From: Holothuria scabra
Taxonomy: Eukaryota; Echinodermata; Holothuroidea; Aspidochirotida; Holothuriidae
Length of the DNA stretch: 64,000 nucleotides
Direction: 5' to 3'
Assembly: GCA_037179385.1 (NCBI GenBank)
Contig: CM074193.1
Coordinates: 41,076,846 to 41,140,845 of the forward strand
Under the pieces are notes generated by a model. It worked only from the letters and a program-made list of their open reading frames with translations, did no database searches and had not been told where the DNA came from. This document shows positions 24,783 through 37,857 of this stretch, piece by piece. Position 1 is the first letter of the stretch, and the number at the start of each line of letters is the position of its first letter. Both the position numbers and the translations under genes were made by a program.

Positions 24783-27700
24783 TATTTTTCGTGGTGTATA
24801 ACAGAGAGCGGGCCTCTATTTCATCACACATGATGAAATAAACGGAATTGTCATTTTGAACGATTTTCCCTTGATTGTGGATACGATACACGACACGATT
24901 GTGGATACGATACACGATATTCCAACATGAATAGGCCATATAGATATAAAGGTAAAATTGAAATAAATTTTCAAATACGGTTCAAGTTAAAGTTTGGTTT
25001 CAAGTACACTTCAAATACGGTGCGAATTCGTCCCTTTATTCGCTTTTAACGACAGGCGGGAAAACCGTAAACATATCTACAACCACTATCCCAAAGGGGG
25101 GGGGGGGGGGGTTGATGGATATACTAAGCTTTCTGGTGTCCACGACCCACAATTCGTTAGATGAGGAACGACGGTCTAGTGTGCGCATTTTGTAGGCAAT
25201 AGTTGGGGAACAAACTACTCGCTCACCACACACGACCGCTTCATCACACCTGCATTCGGTTTTACATCATACTCAGGACGTGGTTTCAGCGTAAGGGTTA
25301 GCCCGCGAGTCCAGCTCATCGGACTGCAGCCACAGAGGCGCTACGCAGGCTACGTAAGAGTAATCCCCGTGGGCTGTGTTTCTCTTTCCGAGATTACATC
25401 ACAATTTCTAGAGTCTTTCTTCAACAATTGAAAGTAGCCTAACTCTTTTACTTTATTTATCTTAAAAGGTGGACACTTACATAATTACCTTTATACGTAA
25501 GCGTCTACTCTGAAATTAAACTTATTGCATGATCATTTTATTCAAGTTTATACGAGCAAACCTCGCTCTTTATAAGTATGCTAAACTCTCTTGTTACACA
25601 AGAATGCTATAACCTTCACACAATTCCAAAGCAAAAGTACTTAGAGTCGTTCAAGTTTAAAAAATTTTCTTATTAGCCTACAAAAGACGCCTAAAAATGG
25701 TTGAAAAACTTAAGAAACGACAACAAATTCGGAATTTACGCCTTAAATTGTAGTAATCATCTTGAATCTACATTAGTCGTCATTCAAAATTTACAACTCA
25801 AGGCTAAATGCGTTCAGTTCCACAGTGTACGTTTTCAACAGGTTTGAGAAAAGTGCTCAAAGATTTTCTTCCCCCGGGAAATTTATGGTATGCCCCACTT
25901 TTATCTAAATTCGTTTAATTCTAAGTGCTTTCAAATTAGTCTTATGCCATTTTGGTTGTGTAACAAGGGTGTCTATCAGTGTAAACTAGTGTGAAAATGC
26001 AATAGAAAGATATAAACATGTCTGCAGCCTCTTTCTACTACGAATGAGTGAATTCAATGATGTAATATTTTATTTAAGCTGATGAAGTATGTCTGACAGT
26101 ATCTCCTTGCTTCCCTTACGGAGAGAAAAAATGTACCGGTAATTGCTGTTTGAAGTTATCTTCACTCCACAGAACGCCATTAATAAAATTATCATTTACG
26201 GCTTAATTTGTATATTGTGCTTTACAAATATTATAATGAGATGACTACCGCTTACAATAAAAAATAAGAACGAAAAACAATATTCAAATATGCACGGAAC
26301 CAAAAAGTAGCCATTTAAAAAAAATGACCGAAATGTTACTAGCTCTAAGCCAAAATAGTCAAACATTATTTTGTATAACATTATTTTAAAAATTATTAAT
26401 GAGTTTTTTAAGGGAATATTACGTTTAAAATGCTCCAACAAAGAGTACAATGAAAATGGCTCAGACACTATCCAAAACTTCAGTCTTAATCATAAACCCC
26501 AGCAATAACTACATCTCTTCAAAATATTATGCACAAGAAGAGCCATGGACGTTGCATCAATAGAAATGTTGAAAGTTTGGGTGAACACTTTATTCTTGAG
26601 CAAGAAACAACTGGACTTGAAAAGAAGGCCACCATACTTGCCTTATATTTGATAATCTATCAACCTATTTCAATAAATGTTAGTTATAAAAGGATGAATT
26701 TTCATCGCAAAAACGCAATATTTCCTTTAAAGATTGTTAGTTTTCGGTGCATTATTGGCTACGTGGTTGTCAAATAACTGGTTGAGATAGACCCGACTCA
26801 AAGCAATTTGTTACACACTAAGCCGTAAAACCTCGTCTAACTTTATAGCTCGGCGAGTTACGTACATCTTAATACAAATTTACATGTCATAGGACATCGT
26901 TCTGCAATTTCAATACATGCGGTACGATAAATACGTCACCAGGTTGTTTACCGTGATATATCGTTCGCAGAAAGACGGCCCAGTAAATATAGCACATCTG
27001 GAGGTGGTTTACGTACTATCGGTCGGTACTACATCGGTCGGTAGTTTATGATATATTGTTTGACGGTTTCGTATTATGAAACACAGCTTGCCGGTTTACG
27101 TATTATGATACAGAATTCGCCAGAGAGAAGAACTTTTTAGAAAAGATGTAGTATTAGGTTTCGTTACCTTAAACTTACTTAATCTCTCCGTGTAATTAGA
27201 CACACTTCTCAAAATGATAAAACTGTTATTAAAAAGTTTGTCACAATATACCGAATTCAGTGAATTTGACATACTCTAAATCCCTCACAGAAAAATCAGA
27301 TATAAGTTTAAGTCTCATCCAATTTCTTGGATTTCTTAAATTTCGTACCATCTGCATATCTGCGATAAAAGCGTATATTTCGATTTCGTCTATACATGAC
27401 GAATTCTATTGAAGCACTTATGGAGTAAATACTCAAGTTACGGTAAAAACATGCTGGTTTTGAACACATAAAGGAAGCGTCTGTGATACAAGGAAGTATT
27501 TAAAGACGAATTGGTACTTCTCTCCTCGCCTGAACCACGAAGTGAACTATATTATTCCCAGAAGAGTAAAATAAAATGTACCTTAACAGTCGTCATAAAA
27601 GGAAATTGGAAAAGAATTAAAGTTGCACCGAAAATCGATCGATCGCTCTATGTACATACATAAATATATTTTATGTGTGTGCGTAGGTGCTTATGTGTTT

Positions 27701-29550
27701 GTGTGTGTAGGTGTGTGTGTGTGTGTGTGTGTGCGCGAACGCGTACTGAAGATCTTCCACAAGCTATAAAAGATATTTGATGTAGTAATATACACGTCTT
27801 ATGACTTACACTTATTCAATAACTGTAAGCGATTCCACTGGAATAATGGTTGTACGTTTGGGTTTGAAGTTCCTTGTTAAATCAGGGACCTCCCTGGTTA
27901 AATATAGGATTTTTGCCTTCAGTTGACGCAAAGATTTGATCACTGTAGTTACAGTGAATTTATACTTTGTAATAACTCTCACCCTCTGTCGTTCCATTTC
28001 GGCCACGTGACCGCGTGTTATCACACGAAATAATTCCAGTAATGGATAGAGGCACTCACCGTCTTGGGCTAGCCTATTTTACTGTGTGTCCGTTTTGTGC
28101 CCTTTTAACGTGTTTTCGTTTTCAAACGGAATTTAATCAATATATTCCGTCTTTTTAAATAAAAATATTGTTGCGTATGAAGGAACAAGACCTGTGTGTC
28201 AGCACAGGATGATACGCGATCGTAAATGAATGCAAACGATGCACGGTATGAGGGCTGAGCCTGGGTGCATCTAGTGATAAGCATTAACCCCGAGAGTGCA
28301 TTATTCTATGCCAATGCATCGTTCACCTTGCTTAATCTTCAATTATCGTATCGTGTCCCTTCTCAAATCAGTATATGAAAATTGACTAACATTAAGTTAA
28401 CGTTGACATCTCTCCATCCAAACACCAAGTTAGTAAGATTTTGCAGTGTTCATCTTATCATGCTGCAGTGCGTTCAAATAGTTTGAAATTCACATATTTC
28501 TCATGTATGCATAAAAGACGTTTAACTTGATATGACGTTGGGCCACCACTTAAATTTCTCCTATACAACATCAACCTCTACGTGACGTAAGCGTTCATGT
28601 GCCTAACATTTCAAATCTAATTAAACTGTTCTTAACATATCTTACCCGATTTTCTGTTCGGTTGTACAGTTTCTATCAATTCCACATAATATTACAATAA
28701 AAACAACTTAAAAAATAAGCAGTAACTTCCAATCGGGTAGTAAATTCTGTCACCAAACATATGTCTACACACGTCTAAAGCGTTAAATATTTACTCACCA
28801 TGCGTGCGTTGACTTTTGATTTCGATTTCTACTACAGGTTTGCATTCAATATGGCGTCTGTCCCCTAGGAATTTATCTTTGTCGCGTTGAGGTCGACTTA
28901 TTGCACTATGGTTTGCATTTCATAAATATTGCCAAAAATTCACAGCTTCTGGTGCAGTACAAACACAATTAGACTCATATACTGGACTTTTGCACGGATA
29001 AATTTACCTTAAATTAGAGATCGGCCAAAGAAGGTACGAAATAACATTACTCACAGAGGCAAACTATGTGATAATAAACTAATATTTAAAATCTATAAAA
29101 TTTAATCGAAAACAAAGTTAATGAATTGATTGCCTACGTTTAATGCAAATGCTTTAAAATGAAAAATTATGAAAGAGGATTGTTCTGATTTCAGGAGGTT
29201 TTCAACAGGCAAATTATGGAACATTGAATTATTAGTGACTATCTTGTCATCCATCCATCAGTCCATGGGCGGCGATCCCGAGGAACCGGGGGACATGTCT
29301 CCCAATATTGAAAATCGCCCATTGACTTTTTCAAACAGTACGTTTTTTTGAAAATGTGCTCCGTCATGCCCCTTAATAATATTTATAACAAATAGCCACC
29401 CAATGATCCGTCAGAAATTGCGCTGACTTCTACAGGAGAAAATTTGAATAATTGAAACATTACCCTGCTGTACATAGTTTATTTACTCAAAATTAAATTT
29501 TGGAGCCTACATCTTCTCAATAAGGATATTCACCAATATGTTTTCCTTAT
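24783..29550. other. No supported gene; small tandem and simple repeats
   Basis: Contains a doubled unit of about 24 bp (GATTGTGGATACGATACACG) near 24880-24926, a 16-G run at 25096-25111, a degenerate CGGTTTACGTATTATGA-like repeat at about 26940-27115, and a GT microsatellite. Minus-strand donor-like GTGAGT sites occur near 28063 and 28797, but no exon could be closed around them. The 70-codon minus frame at 27812-28024 is unsupported. Confidence 0.4.
27676..27734 (+). repeat. (GT)n microsatellite, imperfect
   Basis: Alternating GT with interruptions (GTGCGTAGGTGC, GTAGG), ending in a purer GT stretch and then GCGCG. Z-DNA-prone in principle. Confidence 0.85.
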
Positions 29551-29552
29551 AG

Positions 29553-29596
29553 GCTGGCTTTGGGAATACTTTGCCAAGTTTACCTGTTTACACCAG
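29553..29596 (+). CDS. Possible 44-bp microexon, unrecognised
   Basis: An acceptor (TTTTCCTTATAG) and a strong donor (ACCAG|GTGAGT) bound 44 bases that are open in all three plus-strand frames. No neighbouring exon on the plus strand could be tied to it. Both splice signals are good, but at this length the call rests on them alone. Confidence 0.25.
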
Positions 29597-32017
29597 GTGA
29601 GTACTACATTTATCCTCGCAATAGATTTACCTGACCCGAATAAAGAAGGCGGAATATAATGATAGCAGAATGATAGCAGAAGTATTACTTGGCAAATAAA
29701 ACAAATATCCCAAAAATATACATACCATAGGTATACAGTACACCATATTGAATGCACATGAACAAATCCTGAAGACCCGGAGACAGAAAGGACACTACTG
29801 AGAGACTGTATCTTCAACAAATGCCTAACAATTTAATTGATTTTTAGAGATTAAAATCGCTCGTGTTCAGACTTAACTTTTTCATGTTTTCATATCTTCT
29901 ATATACAAGAACAATGTCTCTTAGGTGTTAAAATTGTCTTTAACATACCTCACACTAAGTACATAATATTAACAATGTATGCTGTGTGCGTGTGTCCTTT
30001 GTCCTAAGTACTTCACAATCCCATGTGTTATTGGGATTATGTAGGATACAGGTTTACTGAAAGAAACACAATTTTTAGCATTAATGAATATTCATGTAAA
30101 AATGTTTGTTCTTTGTACTTGAACTTGTATCGTAAGGAATATTTGCTATGTACAGTCGACATCCACAGGCATGATGGAATGATTTAAGTCCGTTTCCTGT
30201 GAGTCATAAGGACCACTTGGAGTGGAAACTCGTGACGTCATCGTTAACGAAATGCCAAACCAATGAGGTAAGTCTGCAATCAACTAGACTGCTATAGATG
30301 AAACGACTTACTTTTACACACGATCAAATTAATGTTGTCTTTTGATTATAAGTCAGATGCGATCAGAGTATGACAGATCAGCAAATTCTCCCTTTATTTC
30401 AGCACTTTAACTTTCCTAGTTTCCAAACTGTTTATTAGAATTCACGGACATTGACGAGTATTATGTGAAAAGTAAATATTGTGTTGACGATACCATTTTT
30501 TTTCGTTGAAATAAATCCAAGTTTACATGACAGGCATGACATGGCTACCAATCAAAAAGTTAGATCGTGATAACCGGTCATTTTAGTAGTCAGAACTCAA
30601 AGCAGGAGTGTGGTTCAAAGTTACCGTTGAAGCAAACCATGATTATCACTTAAACAACGATAAGAAGGGGGCAACTCTGTCAAATTCAAATAACCAACGT
30701 ACCATTGACCTCTGTTTTAAATTAATTTTAACTAACCTGAAAATATCTCTAAAGGTTTGTAGCTGCAAAGCTTTTTTTCCCTTACATCCGGTTTCTAGGC
30801 ACCTAGATGAGCCAGGGAGCTGGAGGAGCGAACTCTGCCGGTCTAGAGCACCCTCTCAACTTCCAATCCAGGGATATTACTGAACAAAGATTGTGCTCTA
30901 CGGTCTGCTACGCAAGTAAATTTCTTCGCCTAAACGTCTATGACCGAAGTATTTTTCCATAGGATCAATGATCAATACCACATTCTCTCGAGGAAGTTTC
31001 ACTTTATGAATGATTAAATCATTTCTCTCATGCGATCAATTGCGCATATATTAAATCCACAGTAAGGTGTTGTGGTTACGTGCAATGATGTGTGCCTTGG
31101 CTCTGATTTTACAGGAATATAATGTCAGTTTCGGTTGAAAGGCCGACAGTAATCAGTTTGGTGTCGTTGTACTTGACTAATTTCAACGATTTTAATCAAT
31201 CACACTTGCATTTGAATTGAAACTTATTTATTATTAATAAAGGTTAAGGCCCATCGATCTATGGAGTTTCAGAAAAAGGTTGTGTCATTTAAATACCTTC
31301 TATTACGTGGTTGGACTTTAACTGTGGTCACTAGCTTCTGTACATGTACGTCCACGATCAATCTTTATCGGTCAAAACGTCCTTGACAATGCTAACTACG
31401 GGACCACCTGTCGTGTTATCTCTGCTATTGAGTTTGATAGACTTAGCTCCTTGTAAAACTCTTGGCTTAAGCAATCCTTTAAAAGCCGTATTCAACATAA
31501 AGACTTGATCAACAAATTCGACACAACGATGGCCCCCGTAGTTGTATACGTTTCTGCAACACTCTAAAAACAGATGCAGGGCAAACTTCTATCATGAACA
31601 ACTACCTGCTTCTATGCAGGTCGCTTACGAATAACTCATGGTAGACAGCTGGGTAAGAAAAAATTCCTTAATTTGGTTGCAAAAGTACCAATGGCGTGAA
31701 AATTTTACCTAACGAGGGTAAACATCAACCAACTTAGGGTAAATTTTAGCCAACAGTTTAGCAAAAGGCATATTCTTGCCCAACCGTTTTCATTGCGTAA
31801 GGGGAGATATTTACCTGCCCTATCTTCTACGGTATCGAATGGTAGCACAACCAAGGAGGTTCTACAAGGAGATTCCTTGTAGAATCTCCTTGGTACAACT
31901 ATGTTAAGTCTTACTATAGGCTTAGATCAGTGTAATAAAGAAAGAAAATTCAAAAGGGAAGATCAAACTTTGAATATCTTATCAAGTAATCCAATATGCA
32001 AGGCGATTTATGTACGT
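29597..32017. other. No supported gene
   Basis: A perfect CRE palindrome at 30233-30240 is followed by CCAAT and then a donor-like ATGAG|GTAAGT at about 30268, which together could mark a promoter and untranslated first exon on the plus strand. The 91-codon frame at 30608-30883 lacks a good acceptor. Confidence 0.35.
31851..31893. repeat. Near-perfect 20-bp stem hairpin
   Basis: CCAAGGAGGTTCTACAAGGA (31851-31870) is complementary, with one mismatch, to 31874-31893, leaving a 3-base loop GAT. The loop is too tight for a normal pre-miRNA. Confidence 0.8.
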
Positions 32018-32025
32018 TATTTGAT

Positions 32026-32180
32026 GGGTAGATGCGCACTGTTTAACAAGGTGTTTCTTGATTGGTTGTTCCCATTGTATTGTATCGATTGTATTCTTTG
32101 TTAGGCTTACGGATTAGGTTAGGGATTAGGCTATCGTTAGCCAGTAAGGAAATTTCTTGTTAAACAGTGCGCATCGCCCC
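32026..32180. mobile_element. 155-bp MITE with 8-bp target-site duplication
   Basis: Perfect 20-bp inverted arms, GATGCGCACTGTTTAACAAG at 32031-32050 and its complement at 32156-32175, extend outward to GGG ends. A perfect 8-bp duplication TATTTGAT lies at 32018-32025 and 32181-32188. The 8-bp duplication with GG-type ends fits Merlin-like, P-like or hAT-like superfamilies; I cannot choose. The 67-codon frame at 31901-32104 runs into it and is spurious. Confidence 0.85.
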
Positions 32181-32188
32181 TATTTGAT

Positions 32189-33111
32189 GCACAAAGATGC
32201 AGGGTGAACCGTAAAGTACAGCACTGTCCCTGTTTTGTTTCAGATACTCCAAAGTTACTTATTTCATACAGAAAAACGCCTACACGTAACCTTTGATTCA
32301 CGTCAAATTTTGATTCCTATAATAAGCGGCCGTGAAATAGCCACGAGGGACAGCGGACAGAAGGGCGATATCTACTGACCGGCAAGGAAGGCGAAATGGA
32401 ACTTTTGCTGGTAACGTTATACGTGTTTTGGCAAAGTTTTCTTCTATTAAGCGGCATTAATGTCAATAGTTGCCCAATCGGAGTAACTCCTTACGCGGAA
32501 AGAGGCTAAGTTCGTTTACTTTGCTACATTATAAAGCCAAGGGCACGGAAACCTTTTCTTTTCATTTATTTATACTTTTGTGGCACATTTATTTTTCAAT
32601 TCGTCAAAAAATTCTAAACAAATTTTGAAATGAATGTTAGCAAGTGCATTTAACGGTATATTATCAAATATTCTTATTAGTAGATTTTGCTTAATATTAA
32701 TCAAATTGATTCACATACTGTTACCAGATGTAGCCGATTTTAAGAAGAATATGTAAATATTTGACAAGATGAGGGTTCGCCCTCATATTGGCATTGTTGC
32801 ATTTCCAAAGTCATAGGAATATGAGGCGGGGTGCGAGGGGGGGGGGGGGGCACTTGCCCTCCCCATTAGGAGCAAAAACGGTCTATTCGGGCAAAACATG
32901 ATAAACGCTGATATTACTCGGGCAAAAATTACTCTTGCCCTGCCCATCGAAACGACGCCATCACGCCTTTATCTAGAGCAAGAGTTTCTAGTAATGCTTT
33001 AGTTTCACATACAATGTACGTATTATCTTTAGAGCATTTAATCTGTAATAAAGCCATTAAGAGCTCTTTCTTTATGCTACCCGGTATCCTCGAGTACACT
33101 CTTAAACCAAA
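32189..33111. other. No gene; degraded G-rich repeat
   Basis: A 14-G run (32837-32850) is followed by repeated GGGCAAAA motifs (32893, 32921) and GCCCTGCCC. This resembles the interior of the hAT-type G-run elements seen elsewhere, but no ends or duplication were found. Confidence 0.35.
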
Positions 33112-33415
33112 AGATTGAACATGGTCACTCTGTAATAGAGTGAAAAGTGTGAATTCACTCCATTAGCGTGCAAATTCACTCCCAGAAGAGTGAAATCCAC
33201 TCCAAGTAGAGTGAAATTCACTACGCAAAGAGGGAGACTTCACTCTTCCACGAGCGCCTGCAATAATCACTCTTTTTTAAGAGCGATCACTGTTGGCAAT
33301 CCATCGAGAGTGAAACTTCGCTAGTTTGGAAGGAATTTCACTCTTTTTGGAGTGAATTCCACTCTTCTTGGATTTACGCTTTTCACTCCATCAAAGAGTG
33401 ACTTAGTTCATTCTT
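33112..33415 (+). mobile_element. GAGTGAA palindromic foldback element, copy 2
   Basis: Same ordered words as 14926-15240: GTGTGAATTCACTCCATTA, GAAGAGTGAAA, ATCACTCTTTTTTAAG, ATCGAGAGTGAAACTTCGCT and TTTCACTCTTTTTGGAGTGA. The central stem is more decayed than in copy 1, so the two diverged after insertion. Confidence 0.75.
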
Positions 33416-33543
33416 CTGATTTTAGCATGTAGTTAAAATTGAGAATGTGTAAGCTATTACTTAGTATTGGAATAGTTTCGAGCTAAGGCGAAAGAAGATA
33501 GAAACATCCAAAAATATCACAAAGGCACATATCTAGAGATTCC

Positions 33544-33560
33544 GGGGGGGGGGGGGGGGG
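33544..33560 (+). repeat. 17-G homopolymer
   Basis: The longest uninterrupted G run I counted in the window. No transposon ends were recognised around it. Confidence 0.8.
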
Positions 33561-34219
33561 AGTTGAAATCGTCAATTAAATCTGATTTTTTTTCACACGT
33601 TAGTTTTTCCTTAATGAGAGAATAGATTCCTGCCAATAAAGAAAACAAATCACAAATATAAATGAGAAAACGGCTTCCTTGTTTGCCAACTGCATAATAG
33701 CAGAAACCGCATATGTAATAAGTGATTTGTTAGTAATTTACCACTTTCCCGAAATTTCATATTATTTTACGTATTCTAAACCATTTCATGTAGTCGTAGG
33801 ATGTGGGGATTGGATTTTCATGAACATAAGGTACACTCTATTAGTAAAATGCGGGCATAACGACGCAAAACAAAATTAATTGCAAAACCATGTCTGGGGT
33901 AATCTGTAAATAAGTTAGATGCTCAGTGAGGGCTCTTGACACTCGCCAATATTAAAGTGAAATGCATTGTGGGATTCTAACTGGAAAATGAAAGAAGATT
34001 AGGTATTGATTCACTCCAGTGATGACAATACTTAACTTAGGAATACCGTTACTGTGGCATTTAAAGTATTTGGTATTCGAAGTTGTGGATGAGGCTCGAT
34101 TTTATATACTCAGTATTGGCTGATTGGTATTCAGAAGGTATTTCAATTGGTTATAAGGTACTACTTCATACTCTGTATAGGTACATTTAGACAAATCCGG
34201 ACAGCAAGTGAAGGTCTAA

Positions 34220-34414
34220 TTTCAGTCGGCCATAACTGGGGTCCATCACCTTTTAATCTTTCGATTCTCTTGCTTACATCTATCATGGATTGTTGTACAC
34301 TACATTGTGTCGTAATTCCTTCAATTTCACTGCATATGAGGGTTTGAAAATCATGTAGACTATATATAAAGGGCGATTCAAGGCTGATGGACCCAACTAA
34401 TGGCTGCGCACAGT
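34220..34414. mobile_element. Small inverted-repeat element, GGTCCATCA family, copy 2
   Basis: Ends CAGTCGGCCATAACTGGGG…GTCCATCA on the left and TGATGGACCCAACTAATGGC on the right are inverted copies of each other. It is related to 6928-7090. The opposed 66- and 96-codon frames over it are by-products of the repeat. Confidence 0.6.
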
Positions 34415-36910
34415 CACTAAAAACAAGCGCTAATCGGATTCGTCTATACAAGACAAGTGATTACGTAAAATTTCGACATTGTTATACATAATACAAATCA
34501 CAAATTAACTTCCCTTTCTTTGTAATTGTCTGAAATTTGGATTAATTAAAATAATTCCTTCACATAGGCATATTATGTGTAAAATAATTTCTTGATTTAA
34601 AATCAAGACTTATATTTTGAAGTTTGTCGGATTGTACGTCTATTTAGTTAACCGGTTTTTTCATGTCAACGCGTGAGATTTTTCAGGTTGGCTAAAAGTG
34701 CAGAAATGTTTTAGTCACATGCAACTTGAAACCCTCAAGGGGGCAGGAAAAAAGATTCCCTTGTCTACTAGCCTGTAAGTTATCGAATATCTCCTAATAT
34801 TATTTTCCGTAATGCTAACTTTACGGGCCATGTATACTTCATGAATAAGTTTTAATATTCTTAACAGCATCTGTTTTATTGAAACACCAGTTAAGTAAAG
34901 GACGAGACCATCCATTATGTAAAACACAGGAGTGACATCTCATACGAAAGGAGGGGGTCTGTCTGAAAGTAAAGTTCCGCAGTTTAGTGTTTCGTATGGT
35001 CCATCCGTGGGTTGGGGAAAAGACCTACGTTTTATACCCTAAATCAGTTGTTTTTAAGTTGTCCAGTAAAACATACGGGTAAGAGACAAATCCATACTCC
35101 AAAAACATCCTGGTGTTATAAAACCAGAATAGGGTTCAAAAGTTGTCCATACATTTCCTGATTAAAGTCACTCACCAGGATATCTTGTTCACATTTAAGC
35201 CGCAAAATGTTAATTTTCGACCATGATGTTAAAAAGAGCCATTACCTTAACCACGAAAACGTTCTCTGATCCGGGTTTCCTGGTCACTTTCACAAACAGC
35301 AAATGTAAAGACAATTATTGACACCTATCTTGCTTAAATTTTACCAGGATGTTTTAGAGCTTTTAGAGAGAACAAATCTTTAGAAAGATCGTAGTCCCAG
35401 TTTAGACCTCTCTCCATGACAAGAAATACTGGATGCAGTTGTTATCAAAATTCGTTCCTGCTAACAAGCCCCATCTACTGAAACTTTTTGTTATAATTAG
35501 TACAGGCTGTATTGGTGTTAAACTCCAACCTATTACCTTTCAGGTGACTGATTCCCCGTAGTTACTTGCTTTACTTTTTGTGAAGGGGATACTTTATCTC
35601 CATCTTTCTCTTTGCCATAGTTAATTCATTTACATATAACATACGGACTGATTTCATATCAAGTTACTTTTTCTGATAATTAGTAAATGTATGAGATCTG
35701 TTCCGCTGAAAGTTGACCCAAATTAACAAAACCTCGGTCTAACGGAAAGTTAATTAAGTCGCCTTTGTGACTTTAACTGCCTTACACACCACAACTAGTT
35801 ACATTACAATCAAAGAGTATAGCCCCTTACCAATTTCAATTTTATCAGAATTAAAAAGAACGAACTCCCTTACCTGTTTTATATTTAGGCGATCTTTCTA
35901 AGTAAGCAAGTCTTCTTGTTCCTTGTTTAAGAGGGCTTTTAAATCCGTTGTCTCATCAACTGTTTGTACTTCTGGGATGTTGATAGGTCATAGTTTCCGT
36001 TATATGCATTGTCTATTCAACTTAATGAAGACTTATCATGGTTAACAGTTGCATGTTCATTCCATCCTTTGTCCGTTAACGGTTTCCTCACCGTCCCGAT
36101 AGATTCAAGTTTAGTCTTTTCAATCTCCTTTTCTTGAGCGTATGTTATCCATAAATTGTACTCATCATTCGAAAGGATGAAGTTCTTTTTTACAATCCCA
36201 TCCACTCAGAGACTTTTTATTTTTCTCTGCCCCTTCTTTTCTTGACGGTAAAACCAAACACAACAAGTCTGCAGTACATAAGATGTAGCCTCTGATAAAC
36301 AAGAACTTATCCTTCTTATCCTATTATATCCATTAAAGAATCCTTCTTAAGACATATAAAACCATTCAATAGACGAAAGCTCCACTGCTGCACGCTCAAT
36401 AGTTCTTCCTAGCTCCGAACTCCTGCCAAAGTGAAGAATGAATGAAGTAATATTGATCAATTGAGTGTCAAACGCTTATGAATAATCATGACCTGACGTC
36501 GCGTCAAATCACTACTCCTCAGCCACTTAGAAACACGAAAGGGTTTGGGAATTAAACAGGGTTAGTAGAATCTACCTTTCGTTAAGTCTGGCTGTTAGAA
36601 ATGTTTGAGTCTTTAGCAAATATAATCGCGAGAAAAGTGTTTGCTATGATTGATTTAGTTTCTATCTCGTTAGTTTCAACTCTATAAATTGAAGGGTAGT
36701 GCTGATCAGGGCTCGAGATCTTTAAAATTCATTCCATGCAGACATCATACTCCATTGGCATATTGATTCAAGTCTGGAGTAAATGAATTTTACAGATTTC
36801 TGTGCAGTCTCATTCATGATGGTAACAATGCATGTAAAGCAAAATGAATTATCCGCTGAGCCTCTTTTGTGTTATTATACAATGTTTCCTACAAAAATGA
36901 TTTTTTGTAT
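34415..36910. other. No supported gene
   Basis: A 62-codon minus frame at 36017-36205 (NDEYNLWITYAQEKEIEK) reads like protein but has no acceptor or start. A good minus-strand donor (ATCCTG|GTGAGT, about 35171) lacks a closed exon upstream. Confidence 0.35.
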
Positions 36911-36912
36911 GA

Positions 36913-36942
36913 TTTTTTTTTTTTTTTGGGGGGGGGGGGGGG
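36913..36942 (+). repeat. T15-G15 homopolymer junction
   Basis: Fifteen T (36913-36927) run directly into fifteen G (36928-36942). The frame reading through it is meaningless. Such a tract may form unusual structures and is prone to assembly error. Confidence 0.8.
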
Positions 36943-37227
36943 TGGGTGGTTCATGTATTAAACCGGAGCAATGGATGTTTTAAGACTCAATGTATAACTT
37001 ACGAAAACATCATGCAAATGCATATTATTGCATTCGCCTTGGCAAATATTGTGACATGATGATAAATAGAGGTCGATATGTTTGTTGAAGTGACATTAAC
37101 CCGATATGTACAGTAGCAAGCTTGCTATTACGCATGTTTTCAGACCTGCTTCTCAAGGTATGTGAGTAAGGAGTCGTAAAGGCTGATTTAGGCCACGGGT
37201 GCACACAAATATTTTTGTCTGATCCTA

Positions 37228-37285
37228 CCTCATAGACTGTCTAGGTGGAGCGCCACCGTCTGTTTGCGCCGAGCCAACGGACAAT
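37228..37285 (+). repeat. AGCGGAGCGCCACC-motif fragment
   Basis: GACTGTCTAGGTGGAGCG, then CCACCGTCTGTTTGCGCCG, matches motifs inside the hAT-type element at 44956-47043 (45034 and 45238) and, in reverse, at 49372-49412 and 51149-51190. Probably a remnant of the same element group. Confidence 0.55.
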
Positions 37286-37857
37286 TTTGAAATCCATCAT
37301 ACCCCAAACAACCAAGGCTAGTAGCCGCAATTGTCATTTTGAGTTTTCTTTGCAAAATAAATGACAACTTTACATATTGGTCAAACAATTACCAGATAAA
37401 CGTATCACAGCGATTTTTTCGGAGAAAACTTTGAATACTGATTCAGAAGAAGCGTTAGGATCTAATGAATGTGAGCTCATGTTACTGTTTCATTTATGGT
37501 ATAACTGTTACTATCTAAGTGGACACTCACCATCAGTTGTCCTGAGCTCAACGTATTATTTTTGTCTGAAAGTTCCTCCCAGATCACAGGTAAATGACAT
37601 TTTTAAACCCGTTTGAATTAACTTTCTTTTGTCTATTTTCATCCCATTTCAATTCTACAAATAAAATATTTCTTTCAAAATACACGCCACTAAATTTACT
37701 TTGGGGCTTAAAATGTGATCCTGGGGAGAGCAATCCCCTCTCCCAATAGTGCCATTTTGTATACTCCTGTGCACCCTCTAGTCTGCAAGTAAAATATCTC
37801 TATGTAAATACTACAAAATGTTTTTTAATATGAATATTCTCCCTTTTTCGTCTAAAG

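Noticed and set aside
37365..37589. Upstream exon joined to the two-membrane-segment exon
   Set aside because: It ends at a plausible GTAAAT donor but in phase 0, while the next exon needs phase 2, and it has no convincing acceptor.
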